Assembly: GCF_005889735.1 (NCBI RefSeq) | Contig: NZ_VCKY01000029.1 | Span: forward strand, 1-64,000 | Direction of reading: 5' to 3' | Source of the DNA: Nonomuraea turkmeniaca | GTDB taxonomy: Bacteria > Actinomycetota > Actinomycetes > Streptosporangiales > Streptosporangiaceae | DNA: 64,000 nucleotides | Shown here: piece after piece, positions 18,026 through 26,741 of the stretch | Layout of the letters: every line of letters starts with the position of its first letter | How positions within the stretch are numbered: the first letter of the stretch is position 1 | The notes under the pieces: generated by a model | What the model was told of the DNA's origin: nothing | What the model saw: only the letters and a program-made list of their open reading frames with translations | Database searches by the model: none | Translations under genes and position numbers: made by a program

Positions 18026-19228
18026 CTAGTTGCCTGCCTCCGCCGGAACGGCGATCAGCAGCGTCTGACCGTGGGCAAGCGACAAGGTCGTGCGGCACCG
18101 CAGCCCCGCCTGTTCCATCAACGCGAGCAGTTCCTTCAGGGTGCGTTCCTTGCCGCCGGGGAACATCGCCATCATCCGCAGCCCGAGATCGATGGTCGGG
18201 CTGTACTCTCCGGGCTGCGCCGGCTTAACGGCCTCGATGCACCACAGCTCCGCATCGGGGCCGCTGTCGCGCATGGCGGTGCGGATGAGCGTCAACAGCG
18301 TCACGCAATCCAGATCGGACCAGTTGTGCAGAATCGACGACAGCAGGTAGCGCTGAGCGCCCGGGTAGACGACGGAGAAGATGTCGCCCACCACGACCGT
18401 GGTCTGCTCGGCCAGGCCCTGACCGGCCAGGTAAGCGCTGGCTCGCGCAGCGACGTCCGCTCGCTCCACCAGCACCCCCCGCAGGGTGGGGTGGGCGTGC
18501 AAGATGGCGGCCAGCACGCCGCCCTGCCCGCCGCCGAGGTCGGTCACGGTCTGCACCCCGACGAAGCGGTCCGCCAAACTGGCGAGCTCATGACCGATGG
18601 CGGCGCTGCGGGAGACCATGAACTGGTCGAACAGTGCGGCCAGGTCGGGCTCATCGGCCAGGCGCTCGTACGGGTCGCGGGCACCATCCAGCACCGCGGG
18701 GTAACCGGTGCGTACCGTCTCGTCCAACATGGCGGCCGCCCGCCACCAGAGCCATGATCCAGTGACCTTCACCGCCGCATACATCGAGTTGTCCGCATCC
18801 GGCAGCAGCACCATCCCCGTTGGGGACAGGTGATAGCAGCCGTTACGGACCGAGACGATGCCGTAGCAGTGCAGAGCCGACAGTAGTTGCCCCATCATGG
18901 CTGCGTCGGCGTCGCAGCGTGCGGCCAACTCCTCACCAGATAGCTCCCCTGCGGCGGCTAGATGCTCCGGGCCGCCCACCGACACGAACGCGTGCAATGC
19001 GGCGGCCCGTAACGGGCCGTTGATCATGTCCTGGACGATTCCGCGTGGTGATGTGTCAAGCGGCGTCATCGACGGCGGTCGCGGACTGTCCGGGGCACGT
19101 TGAGGTAGTAAGGAGGGCGTGTCGTCGCCATGTGGTTGGCGTGTCGGGAGCGGCTCGTCCTCGCCGGAGGTAGACATGGGCGGCGACGTAGCCTGCGCTC
19201 CGCTGCTGCTGCGTTCGGAAGCCGTCAC
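18026..19228 (-). CDS. SAM-dependent O-methyltransferase (Methyltransf_2 family)
   Basis: A 400-residue protein with an N-terminal winged-helix dimerisation region (about 65-160) and a Rossmann catalytic domain. Motif I TDLGGGQGGVLAAIL is near 227-241 and looks intact; HNWSDLDC near 295 is the region that usually carries the catalytic His of plant-type O-methyltransferases. GTG at 19228 is chosen because AGGAG lies about 9 bases upstream and it overlaps the stop of the binding-protein gene (GTGA). The first 53 residues are low-complexity, so a start at 19069 is possible. Coupling to a transporter gene suggests that it acts on the imported compound or on a product made nearby. Confidence 0.84.
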   Translation of the reverse strand: MTASERSSSGAQATSPPMSTSGEDEPLPTRQPHGDDTPSLLPQRAPDSPRPPSMTPLDTSPRGIVQDMINGPLRAAALHAFVSVGGPEHLAAAGELSGEELAARCDADAAMMGQLLSALHCYGIVSVRNGCYHLSPTGMVLLPDADNSMYAAVKVTGSWLWWRAAAMLDETVRTGYPAVLDGARDPYERLADEPDLAALFDQFMVSRSAAIGHELASLADRFVGVQTVTDLGGGQGGVLAAILHAHPTLRGVLVERADVAARASAYLAGQGLAEQTTVVVGDIFSVVYPGAQRYLLSSILHNWSDLDCVTLLTLIRTAMRDSGPDAELWCIEAVKPAQPGEYSPTIDLGLRMMAMFPGGKERTLKELLALMEQAGLRCRTTLSLAHGQTLLIAVPAEAGN

Positions 19229-20286
19229 GGGGTCGCTCCTGTGGATGAAGAGACGCTGGGGGAAGAGCTGGCCAGAGGGCTGCGCCAGATCACGTTCTCG
19301 GCGTTGATCGGTTTGCCGCTGGTGAGGTAGCCGAACTGGAGCATGGCGTCTGCGACCCGCTGAAGGCGGCGACCCTCCAGCGTGGTCGGGAAGGAACCGA
19401 GCGCGATCACGGACGCCTTGGCGGGCTCGATGTGCGCGTAGGTGGGGAGGATCGCGGTGACCGCGCTGCGGTCAGTGGCCGCGATCTGCTGCCCGCGGCT
19501 GAGGGCCCGCTGAAAGCGGGCCACTACGTCCGCACGCTGCCGCACTTGTCCCGGGTCGGCGCTGACCCAGGTTGTCGACACCGCCCAGCCGGCGATCGGG
19601 AACTGGTCGGTGGGCCCCGACGCCGCATCAGCCAGCTGCCGGGCGCTGTACTGCGAGGCGCTGTCGGTGATGTACGGTTCGACCTCCCAACCCACGTCCA
19701 CGCCGCCGTGCTTGCTGCCGCGCTCGACCGCCTGCGGCATGTCAGGCAATTTGATGAAGACGAACTCGATGTCGTCCTTGTTGAGGTCTTTCTCCGTCGC
19801 GAGCGTTATCTCGGTGGTGAGCGTCGCGACCGACTGGGGTGTCGCCACACCGATGCGCTTCTTGGGGCCGCTGCCGCTCCACTTCAAGTCCTTGAGACTC
19901 TTCAGGGGCGAGTCCTTCTTCACCATCAGGGAGAAGGTGTTCTTCTTGGCCTGATAGGCGTCTGCCACCAACCGAAGCTTGCCGGGCTGCTTTTCTTCAA
20001 CCTGAAAGAATGTCACATAGTTGGCCAGCGAGAACTGCCAGGCCCCGCTGAGAAGCTTGGGGACCGCCTCGGCGAGACCTCTGATCTCCTTGGGCTCGAT
20101 CTCCAGGCCTTCTTGGGCGAAGAAGCCGCGCTCCCTGGCGATGAACAACGCGGCATTGTCCGGGATGGGCATGTAGGCAACGGTGATCTTCTCCAGCTTG
20201 TTCGGCTGCGGGGCTGCGGCGTTCGTACAGCCGCCAAGCGCTAAAGACAGCGATGCGAGTACTGAAAGCGTTCGTCTCAAGAACAT
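19225..20286 (-). CDS. ABC importer substrate-binding lipoprotein (NMT1/SsuA/TauA-like)
   Basis: A precursor of about 353 residues with a lipoprotein signal: basic RR, a hydrophobic run and lipobox ALGGC with Cys20. The mature part (KITVAYMPIPDNAALFIARE...) is typical of NMT1/nitrate-sulfonate-taurine binding proteins. ATG at 20286 directly abuts a GGAG; a TTG two codons later (20280) is better spaced, so the start is uncertain by a few residues and the frame extends to 20346. It precedes the methyltransferase by a GTGA overlap. Its ATPase partner is absent from this window. Confidence 0.85.
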   Translation of the reverse strand: MFLRRTLSVLASLSLALGGCTNAAAPQPNKLEKITVAYMPIPDNAALFIARERGFFAQEGLEIEPKEIRGLAEAVPKLLSGAWQFSLANYVTFFQVEEKQPGKLRLVADAYQAKKNTFSLMVKKDSPLKSLKDLKWSGSGPKKRIGVATPQSVATLTTEITLATEKDLNKDDIEFVFIKLPDMPQAVERGSKHGGVDVGWEVEPYITDSASQYSARQLADAASGPTDQFPIAGWAVSTTWVSADPGQVRQRADVVARFQRALSRGQQIAATDRSAVTAILPTYAHIEPAKASVIALGSFPTTLEGRRLQRVADAMLQFGYLTSGKPINAENVIWRSPLASSSPSVSSSTGATP

Positions 20287-20418
20287 CTCCAGAAAGGGAG
20301 GGGGTGGCATGGGAAATGGGCATCCCACGGTGGAGTTCGCACCCACGACGATTAGTAGTTCGTCGCGGACTGCGGAGAGAAGCGCGGACGGCAGAGAGTC
20401 TTCCGGCCGCGTTGTTGT

Positions 20419-21231
20419 TCAGGTGGGCGCCGATGGCGCGCGAGGGGCGGTGATCCGTGCCCTCTCGCGGCTCAGGAGGCGGACGGCGTTCGGCAGGACC
20501 TGTGTGGCACGCAGCTTCGCGGGCTCGTCCGGGCGGATGGGTGGGAGCCACACGAAACGGGTGGAATCGGTCAGCGCGATCAAGTTGCAGCACACCCCGA
20601 TGGCCGTCACCCAGCGATTGATCGGGATGGCGGTGGCGCTGTCGTCAAACGGGGAATTCAGTGCCTCGGCCAGTGCCTCGCCGGCGGCCTGGGCCGGTGA
20701 GGCGCGTTCGGCGTCGGTGGCCATGTCGATGGACAGCTCGTGGATTTGCAGGGTGCCGTATAGCAGCGCTTCGCAGGCGTGCTCGAATTCGGCGCTCGCG
20801 TCGTGAGCTGGTGAGGTGGGTGAGTCAGCTGGTGCGGTGACGGCATCCCGGCCGGCGATGGGGAACGTCTGGTCGTCCGGTGCGCCAGTGTCGGGCTCTT
20901 CCCGCCTGGCCTGGGTGGTCAGGCGGCGGACGAGAGCTTCGTTGATGGCGGTGGACAGCGCGGCGGCCGCGGTGTCGATGTCGTTGGCCGCGTGCTGCCC
21001 GGCCCAGTCCGCTGGCGTAGAGGGGCTGGCTGGTCGCCAGGCGAAGTGGTTGCTGTCCAGCTGTACGAGCATCGATGCCTTGTCGATGAGCAAGTGGGGC
21101 TGGCCGTTGCGGAACACGATCGAGGCTTCCAGGTGGTGGTCGGCCAGAGCGGTTCGCAGGTCGTACAGGGCGGGCATGGGTGGTTCGTGGCCCAGTCCGT
21201 GTGAGGCGATGTCTTCCATGGTGGCGCTCAC
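20419..21231 (-). CDS. Hypothetical protein coupled to a DUF574 methyltransferase
   Basis: A 270-residue soluble protein without a domain I can name. The N-terminal third (ALYDLRTALADHHLEASIVFRNGQPHLLI) resembles small actinomycete proteins I recall from methyltransferase/regulator clusters; the middle is rich in Pro/Asp/Thr and may be a linker; the C-terminal part (about 150-240) could be a second folded unit with similar helices. It starts with GTG overlapping the stop of the DUF574 gene (GTGA), so the two are co-translated. Confidence 0.7.
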   Translation of the reverse strand: MSATMEDIASHGLGHEPPMPALYDLRTALADHHLEASIVFRNGQPHLLIDKASMLVQLDSNHFAWRPASPSTPADWAGQHAANDIDTAAAALSTAINEALVRRLTTQARREEPDTGAPDDQTFPIAGRDAVTAPADSPTSPAHDASAEFEHACEALLYGTLQIHELSIDMATDAERASPAQAAGEALAEALNSPFDDSATAIPINRWVTAIGVCCNLIALTDSTRFVWLPPIRPDEPAKLRATQVLPNAVRLLSRERARITAPRAPSAPT

Positions 21232-22133
21232 GCGGCTTCCCGCTGCTGGTATCGGCGTGGGATGGCGACGCCGCCGAGGAAGTGGGCGGCCATTTTGGGC
21301 AGCAGCGCCTTGTCGTCCGGATCGAGCCGCCAGTCATGGACCGGCACGAGGCCGGGCTCGTGCCACGTCCACTTGTCGCCGAACAGCGCATGGATGTCGG
21401 CGCTCGAACGGGCTGTCATTGTCGCGGTCGCGCCGGAGTAGACCGCGGTCGCCTCCTTGACGGTTCCTTCTTCGAGGCCGTCGGTGCAGGCGTGGCTGAA
21501 GATCAGCACGCTCCTCGGGGGGAGCGCTTCCTCCAGTGTGTCCACGATGGCCGCCGGGTCGTCGGCGTCGGCCAGGAAGTGCAGCAAAGCGACCATGACG
21601 ACCGCGATGGGCTCCCCGAAATCGATCAGCCTGCGAACATCGGGGTGGTCCAGGATGGCGTCGATGTTGCGTACATCCGCTTGGACGACCTCGGTATGGG
21701 CGTTATCGGCGAGGATCGCGCGGGCATGCACGAGCACCACCGGGTCGATGTCCACGTACACGACGGGAGCGTCCGGCTGTACGCGCTGGGCGACCTCGTG
21801 CACGTTGTTCTGCGTGGGAAGGCCCGAGCCGATGTCGATGAACTGGCGTACGCCGCTGGCGGCGACGGCCTCCACTGCGCGGCCGAGGAAGGCGCGGTTG
21901 GAGAGGGCGGCATCGCGCACCCACGGTGCCACCTTGAGGAGCTGTTCGGCGGCATCCCGGTCGGCGGGCCAGTGGTTCTTCCCGCCGAGGAAGTAGTCGT
22001 ACATGCGGGCGACGTTGGGAACGGTCGGGTCCAGCGCCCGTTCCTCGTACGACAACTGCCTGTCCAGCGATGGCGTGTCCCATGCTGTCGGGTCCTGCTT
22101 CGCCGCGGTGGTTGCGGCCGGTGGCGTGGTCAT
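21228..22133 (-). CDS. SAM-dependent methyltransferase, DUF574 (Methyltransf_19) family
   Basis: A 301-residue DUF574 protein. Family hallmarks are NVARMYDYFLGGKNHWPADR near the N-terminus, FIDIGSGLPTQNNVHEVAQ near 97, VVYVDIDPVVLVHARAIL, and LHFLADADDPAAIV. ATG at 22133 has AGGGAG 7 bases upstream. The reading frame stays open back to 22475, where a conserved promoter-like module ends, so a long 5' leader or an N-terminally extended form is possible. First gene of a long minus-strand run. The substrate of DUF574 enzymes is not known to me. Confidence 0.88.
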   Translation of the reverse strand: MTTPPAATTAAKQDPTAWDTPSLDRQLSYEERALDPTVPNVARMYDYFLGGKNHWPADRDAAEQLLKVAPWVRDAALSNRAFLGRAVEAVAASGVRQFIDIGSGLPTQNNVHEVAQRVQPDAPVVYVDIDPVVLVHARAILADNAHTEVVQADVRNIDAILDHPDVRRLIDFGEPIAVVMVALLHFLADADDPAAIVDTLEEALPPRSVLIFSHACTDGLEEGTVKEATAVYSGATATMTARSSADIHALFGDKWTWHEPGLVPVHDWRLDPDDKALLPKMAAHFLGGVAIPRRYQQREAA

Positions 22134-22344
22134 CGGCGCTCCCTGCGGGGACCGATGTGGAAACAGCGGTGGGCGGCAGTGGCATCCGCGGCTACCGTAT
22201 TCATTCAGATCGGACCTCCATCCGATCAAGGGCTCGCCACGCTCAACGCGACTATGGAGTGTGGCGGGCCCGTTCTCTTTTGTTCGGGGCAATATCCGCT
22301 GGCCCATCACAGCGCGGTGCATGGTGCTGGCGGAAGGAGACCGG

Positions 22345-22387
22345 GCAGGAGCAATGAGGAGTAATGAAGGGCAATTCCTCCTGTCAG
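22345..22387 (-). promoter_or_regulatory. Conserved leader element rich in CTCCT
   Basis: On the minus strand this segment reads AGGAGGAATTGCC then TTACTCCTC and ATTGCTCCTGC. A clearly related segment occurs at 40534-40573, the same distance below the matching promoter module. The CTCCT copies are complementary to ribosome binding sites and to the element's own AGGAGG, so a fold that hides a ribosome site is conceivable. The function is inferred only. Confidence 0.4.
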
Positions 22388-22474
22388 ACGGTGATGAAAG
22401 GCGTACATGCGGAATCTGCCGACATTTCACGCGCGGCGTCGACGGCGGCGTGATCGTTGATGGACGGCAGTTCA

Positions 22475-22560
22475 TGCCCTCTACCTAAGCTTGGCCAGCA
22501 CCGTCGCAACAGTGTTCAAAAGGGGTTCACTTTTCGGCGGGGGGTTCAGAAGGGGTTCAT
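22475..22560 (-). promoter_or_regulatory. Promoter/operator module 1 with four GTTCA boxes
   Basis: Plus-strand GTTCA boxes start at 22514, 22525, 22544 and 22555: two units of the form GTTCAnAAGGGGTTCA whose starts are 30 bp apart. CTACCTAAGC starts at 22481, exactly 33 bp from the first box, as in the two sister modules. On the minus strand this gives boxes, then a possible -10 (TTAGGT), then ATG at 22475, which suggests a near-leaderless start of transcription toward the DUF574 operon. The divergent regulator gene at 22803 is the obvious candidate binder. Confidence 0.55.
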
Positions 22561-22802
22561 TCCGCCACACCGGCCGAGCAGTGACCAAAGGCACGCCTGA
22601 GCTGGATGGATGGGGAATTGGTGCGGCATGTCAGCCGTGAGCGGTGGTGGCCGCCCGTATGCTCACGATGCCTGGCATGGCGGGAGGCGGCCGCCTCCAT
22701 CGAAGCGGCTGGCAGCGCGCGGGCATGTGCAGGAGGAGACACTGGTGTGGGGCGATCAGGAGGAGAATCCTCCTGTGGCAGTTCCGCAAGGCGAGGTGAC
22801 CG

Positions 22803-24008
22803 ATGGATGAGACGCTCGCGTGGTGGCAGCGGCTGAGCGCGGCTCGGGCGGACAAGCAGCTGACGCAGGAACAGCTTGCCACCAGGCTTCACGCTCTGGC
22901 GGGGCATGCGGCTCCGTTGCCGAAGCCTCCCGACCTGGCACGCATGATCCGCTACTGGGAGTCTGGACGGAACGTGCCTCGTCCTATGTACCGGACGCTG
23001 CTCAGCGGTGCGCTGGACGTGTCAGTTGGCGCCCTGTTCGGCATGAATCCTCGTCGCAGGTCCGCGCAGGCCAGCCAGCCGGCCAGCGCGCCGCGGCTGC
23101 CCGCCGATGAACACCTGGGTGACGTCTTGGACCATCTGACCAGTCAGTGGCATTTGCTGGTGCAGCGCGACAACCTGCTCGGCCCCCGCCACACCATCCC
23201 GGGCGTACGAGAGCAGCTTGGTTTGGTGACCGAGCTGCTGGCGCCCGCGCGTGGCGAAGATCGGCTGAAGGTGTTACAGCTGGCCGCCCGCTACGCCGAG
23301 TCCGCCGCCTGGCTGCACGAGGATGCAGGCCAGCCGGTTGAGGCCCTGCGCTGGACCGACCAAGCCGCCTCGTTCGCCTACGAGGCTGACGATGAACTCA
23401 TGCTCGCCTGGACCATGTTCCGCCGCAGCCAGCAGGCCATGACCGGCGCGCGGGCAGGCGAAGTGATCGGCCTGACCGAGGCGGCCCTGCGCCGGATCGA
23501 GCGGCCGCCGACGGCGATGCGAGCCGCCCTGCTCCAGCAGCAGGCTCAAGGCCATGCGTTGGACGGGCAGGAGATGCTGTGCCTGAACCTGCTGGATGAG
23601 GCACAGCGGCTGGCGGACAGGGTGAGCGATGACGGCGATGCCCGGGCGGGGCACGGCTCATTCTGCACGCCGGCGTATGTGGATGTGGTGCGTGCGAGCT
23701 GCTGGACTCATCTGGGCAAGCATGCCCGCGCGGTGGCCGCGTACGAGGAGGGGCTGCCGAAGCTGCCGCTCGTCTACCGGCGCGACCGCGGCATGGCGCT
23801 CGCCGGGCTGGCCGCGGCCCACGCCGGCGGCGGCCATCCCGAGCAGGCTGCCAAGCGGGCGCTGCAGGCGTTGGAGATCGCCACTGCGGCGGGATCGGCA
23901 CGCATCGTGCGCGTGGTGGCCGGCGTCAATGCCGCGCTTGTCCCCCATCGCAAGAAGCCAGCGGTCGCGGCTCTTCGTGTCGCCCTCGCCAACGCCTCGG
24001 GCTTGTGA
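22803..24008 (+). CDS. XRE/TPR-type transcriptional regulator
   Basis: A 401-residue protein. The N-terminal 80 residues look like a helix-turn-helix of the XRE type (LTQEQLATRLHALAG...), though with a long loop, followed by an all-helical TPR-like region (about 100-390) with repeats such as KVLQLAARYAESAAWLHEDAG and EQAAKRALQALEIA. Such actinomycete regulators bind upstream of neighbouring operons and sense a ligand or partner through the TPR part. GAGGTGACCG precedes the ATG. Its stop overlaps the RibD-like start, so both are translated together. Confidence 0.8.
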   Translation: MDETLAWWQRLSAARADKQLTQEQLATRLHALAGHAAPLPKPPDLARMIRYWESGRNVPRPMYRTLLSGALDVSVGALFGMNPRRRSAQASQPASAPRLPADEHLGDVLDHLTSQWHLLVQRDNLLGPRHTIPGVREQLGLVTELLAPARGEDRLKVLQLAARYAESAAWLHEDAGQPVEALRWTDQAASFAYEADDELMLAWTMFRRSQQAMTGARAGEVIGLTEAALRRIERPPTAMRAALLQQQAQGHALDGQEMLCLNLLDEAQRLADRVSDDGDARAGHGSFCTPAYVDVVRASCWTHLGKHARAVAAYEEGLPKLPLVYRRDRGMALAGLAAAHAGGGHPEQAAKRALQALEIATAAGSARIVRVVAGVNAALVPHRKKPAVAALRVALANASGL

Positions 24009-24919
24009 TGGCGTCCCCCATCGAGATGGCCGCGATGCGGCGGGCGATCGTGCTGTCGGCGTTCGGGCTGGGCGCCACCAGCCCCAATCCGCCCGTCGGC
24101 TGCGTCATCCTGGACGCGAGCGGACGCGTGGCCGGTGAGGGCTATCACGAGCGCAAAGGGAGCGCCCACGCCGAAGGCAACGCGCTCGCGGCCGCCGGGG
24201 CCGCGGCGCGCGGGGGCACCGCGATCGTGACGTTGGAGCCGTGCAACCACGCCGGCCACACTCCGGCGTGCCGGGCGCTGCTGCTGGACGCCCAGGTGGC
24301 CCGTGTCGTCGTCGCCATCACCGACCCCACGTCCCGAGGCCGCGGCGGGGTCGCCGAGCTGAGGGCTGCTGGGCTCTCAGTGGAAACCGGAGTTCTGGCG
24401 GAGGAGGCGCTGAAGGTCCTGGGATCGTGGCGGCGTTCCCTGCTGAGGGGTAGGCCGACGCTCACGTGGGCGTATGAGGTGGCGGGCGGGAGGGTGCGCG
24501 GCGCCGTCGGCCCGGTCGCGGCCGCCGACGAGCTGCTGTGGGAGGCGGATGCGGTTGTCGAAGCCGGAGGCCGGCTGTGGGAGGCGGTGTCGGACCGGCA
24601 CGGCAGCGGCATGATGCGCGTGCCGCCGCGGTGGGACGGCGGCGACGTGGCGGCGCTGGTGGCGGCGCTGGCGGCGGGTGGAGTGCGGCAGCTGCTCGTG
24701 AGCGGCGGCGCCGACGTGGCCGAGCCGTTCCTGCGGGAGGGGCTCATCGACGAGGTGGTTGTCTTCGTGGCCGACACCGGCAGGCCGGCCGACCGGCTCG
24801 TGTCGGAGCTGGGGTTGCTCGCGGGTTTCCGCATCGAGCACGTCGGCCGATCGGCCGATCATGTGCGTGTGCTCGCGCGCCGTGACGATCTGCGCGAGGA
24901 CGTCGCGCAGCTGGCGTGA
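24005..24919 (+). CDS. ribD: RibD-like deaminase/reductase with a shortened reductase domain
   Basis: A 304-residue protein. The N-terminal cytidine-deaminase-like domain is intact: HAEGNAL supplies the His/Glu zinc-catalytic motif and EPCNHAGHTPAC the two zinc cysteines, with the SPNPPVGCV substrate loop near 25. The C-terminal part keeps the strand order of the RibD reductase (VRQLLVSGGADVAEPFL) but lacks the expected LADDPxLTVR segment and is about 50 residues shorter than typical. It may therefore deaminate a pyrimidine or pterin-like substrate without the reduction step. It starts inside the regulator stop (GTGATG) and probably belongs to accessory metabolism, not housekeeping riboflavin synthesis. 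Confidence 0.8.
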   Translation: MMASPIEMAAMRRAIVLSAFGLGATSPNPPVGCVILDASGRVAGEGYHERKGSAHAEGNALAAAGAAARGGTAIVTLEPCNHAGHTPACRALLLDAQVARVVVAITDPTSRGRGGVAELRAAGLSVETGVLAEEALKVLGSWRRSLLRGRPTLTWAYEVAGGRVRGAVGPVAAADELLWEADAVVEAGGRLWEAVSDRHGSGMMRVPPRWDGGDVAALVAALAAGGVRQLLVSGGADVAEPFLREGLIDEVVVFVADTGRPADRLVSELGLLAGFRIEHVGRSADHVRVLARRDDLREDVAQLA

Positions 24920-25007
24920 TGGCGCCTGACCCACCGGCAGTTCACCGGCGCGGGCTTGCCCCGCCGGAATCGTTCGACGGGCCGGGCGCGAGCCTGCGGC
25001 ATGTTGA

Positions 25008-25043
25008 GGCCGGGGGCTGCGCTCAGCATCGCAGCCCCCGGCC
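25008..25043. terminator. Bidirectional terminator hairpin
   Basis: A perfect 14-bp stem GGCCGGGGGCTGCG / CGCAGCCCCCGGCC around an 8-base loop, between the convergent RibD-like gene (ends 24919) and the tandem-domain methyltransferase (ends 25188). There is no U-tract, as is common in GC-rich actinomycetes. Confidence 0.7.
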
Positions 25044-25187
25044 GCCGCCCCTCGGCCGGACCCGATCCTCGGGGGCGGGGAAGCTGCGGCACCCTTGGCC
25101 TCTCCCATGACCAGGGCGCCGCGGCGACGATCACAACATCGGCTGGCGCGCCCGAGCTCTCCCGCGGCGCACGGCAGCCTTCCGGAG

Positions 25188-26741
25188 TCAGTAGGCGGGC
25201 AGCGTCGCGTTCTCGGCGAGGCCGACGAGCGCGCGCTGTTCGGGAATCGTCGGGGGCTGGTCGCGCGCTGTATGCGCGGCGATGATCGCATGCTGGCCTG
25301 CGGCGATGTCGCCGGAGACGCGCAGCCCGGCTTTGCGTAGCAGCGTCGCGTACTCGGCCCTCGTACGTGCCCGGCCGCCGTGGGTGCGCGTCATCTGCAG
25401 AAGATCGAGCGCGATACTCGGATGTGGGTCAACGTCGTCCGGCATGACGGTCTCGACCAGCCAGAGGATGCTGCCGGGGCCCGAGGCGTCCATCGCTGCG
25501 GCAACACGAGCGAGCAGGTCGCGGGCGTCACGATCGTCAGCGTTGTGGATCAGGCCGGGCATCACGTACAGCGGGCGGAAGCCGATGGGGATCTTGACGC
25601 GCTGGGCGTGGCCGCAGGTCACGGCCCAGCGGCCCGGGTCGGCTCTGCGGGCGAGCTCGTCGGCTGCGGTGTCGGCGTCGCGGCCTCGTCCGACGTGCAC
25701 GCCTTTGGTGTGTGGGTGGCGGTGGAGAATCTCGGCCAGCAGGATGTGGCTGCCGCCGATGGTGATCACCGTGCGGATGGTGTCGGCGTGGGCGGCGATC
25801 GCATCAGCGACGGACGGCGCCATGGCGGCGCTCTGCCAGGCGTGGAAGGCGGCGATGGCGCGGGCGGCGCTCGCTGGCTGGCCGGCCATGAGGTCATCCA
25901 GGGTGCGGTGGCCGTTCAGCGCGGCAGGGGTGCCGGTGCGTACGGTTTCCTGCATGGTGGCCAGCGGCTGCCACCACGGGGGCAGCGCGTACGTCATCAC
26001 TGCGGGCCACATGGACGGTCCGCCGGAGGCGGCGGACTGGGTGAGCATGTGTCCGGCGTCGGTCTGCCGGTAGGTGCCGCTGGGCGTTCGGTAGATCCAC
26101 TGCTGGGCGTCCGCGATCCGCAGCAGCCTCACAAGGTCCTCGAGGGTTGGGCTGGGGCCGCTGCCTTCCTCGGCGCCGGCCCGCTGGCACCAGGCATGCA
26201 CGTCGTCGAGGGCCGCGGGCGCGTGGTCCAGGCGGTCGGGGATGCGTAAGGCGCAGAACAGGTGAAGGGCCTCGTACAGGTCGAGCCTGTGAAGGATCAC
26301 GTTGATCGGGTTGCTGAGGTCGCGGCTGGGCAACGGGCGGACGGCGGCCGCGTCGTGAACGCTCCGCGCTTGCAGTGCCGCTCGCATCAGCGCGGTTCGT
26401 GCAGTGTCGGGGATGCCGCTTCGGAGCGTGAGGCCGACGTCGGTCACCTGGTAGGTGCCGCCGGGATCGCGGCGCAGGAACCCGTAGGCGTGGGCGGCGC
26501 GTAACACCCGCTGCAGGTAGTCGCGGCTGAGGTTGGGCGCGCACATGGTAGAGGCCGCCCATTCCGCAAGATCGTCAACGGTGGCGGCCGAGCGTGCGAG
26601 CCGGTCGGGGATGCGCAGGTCACACAGGGTGTACATGGCGGCGTAAAGGGGCAGATTGTCGAGAATCACCTGAAGGGCCTGGCGGTGCCTGGTGATGGGG
26701 ACGGGCTCGGCGATGTCGGCGGTCTGAGGCGCAGCGGTCAT
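25188..26741 (-). CDS. Methyltransferase-like protein with duplicated N-terminal dimerisation domain
   Basis: A 517-residue member of the Methyltransf_2 family. The N-terminal winged-helix unit occurs twice: NLPLYAAMYTLCDLRIPDRL (about 28-47) and RLDLYEALHLFCALRIPDRL (about 151-170), each followed by a wing ending in GTYQVTD or GTYRQTD. The SAM-binding motif I is degraded to VITIGGSHILLAEIL near 324 where GGGxG is expected, so it may be a non-catalytic partner or regulator. AAGGG lies about 7 bases before ATG 26741. Last gene of the minus-strand run that starts near 29.3 kb. Confidence 0.8.
   Translation of the reverse strand: MTAAPQTADIAEPVPITRHRQALQVILDNLPLYAAMYTLCDLRIPDRLARSAATVDDLAEWAASTMCAPNLSRDYLQRVLRAAHAYGFLRRDPGGTYQVTDVGLTLRSGIPDTARTALMRAALQARSVHDAAAVRPLPSRDLSNPINVILHRLDLYEALHLFCALRIPDRLDHAPAALDDVHAWCQRAGAEEGSGPSPTLEDLVRLLRIADAQQWIYRTPSGTYRQTDAGHMLTQSAASGGPSMWPAVMTYALPPWWQPLATMQETVRTGTPAALNGHRTLDDLMAGQPASAARAIAAFHAWQSAAMAPSVADAIAAHADTIRTVITIGGSHILLAEILHRHPHTKGVHVGRGRDADTAADELARRADPGRWAVTCGHAQRVKIPIGFRPLYVMPGLIHNADDRDARDLLARVAAAMDASGPGSILWLVETVMPDDVDPHPSIALDLLQMTRTHGGRARTRAEYATLLRKAGLRVSGDIAAGQHAIIAAHTARDQPPTIPEQRALVGLAENATLPAY

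Noticed and set aside
22134-22475. N-terminal extension of the DUF574 protein to ATG 22475
   Set aside because: The added 114 residues have no similarity to the second DUF574 protein, while ATG 22133 has a strong ribosome site; more likely a 5' leader.
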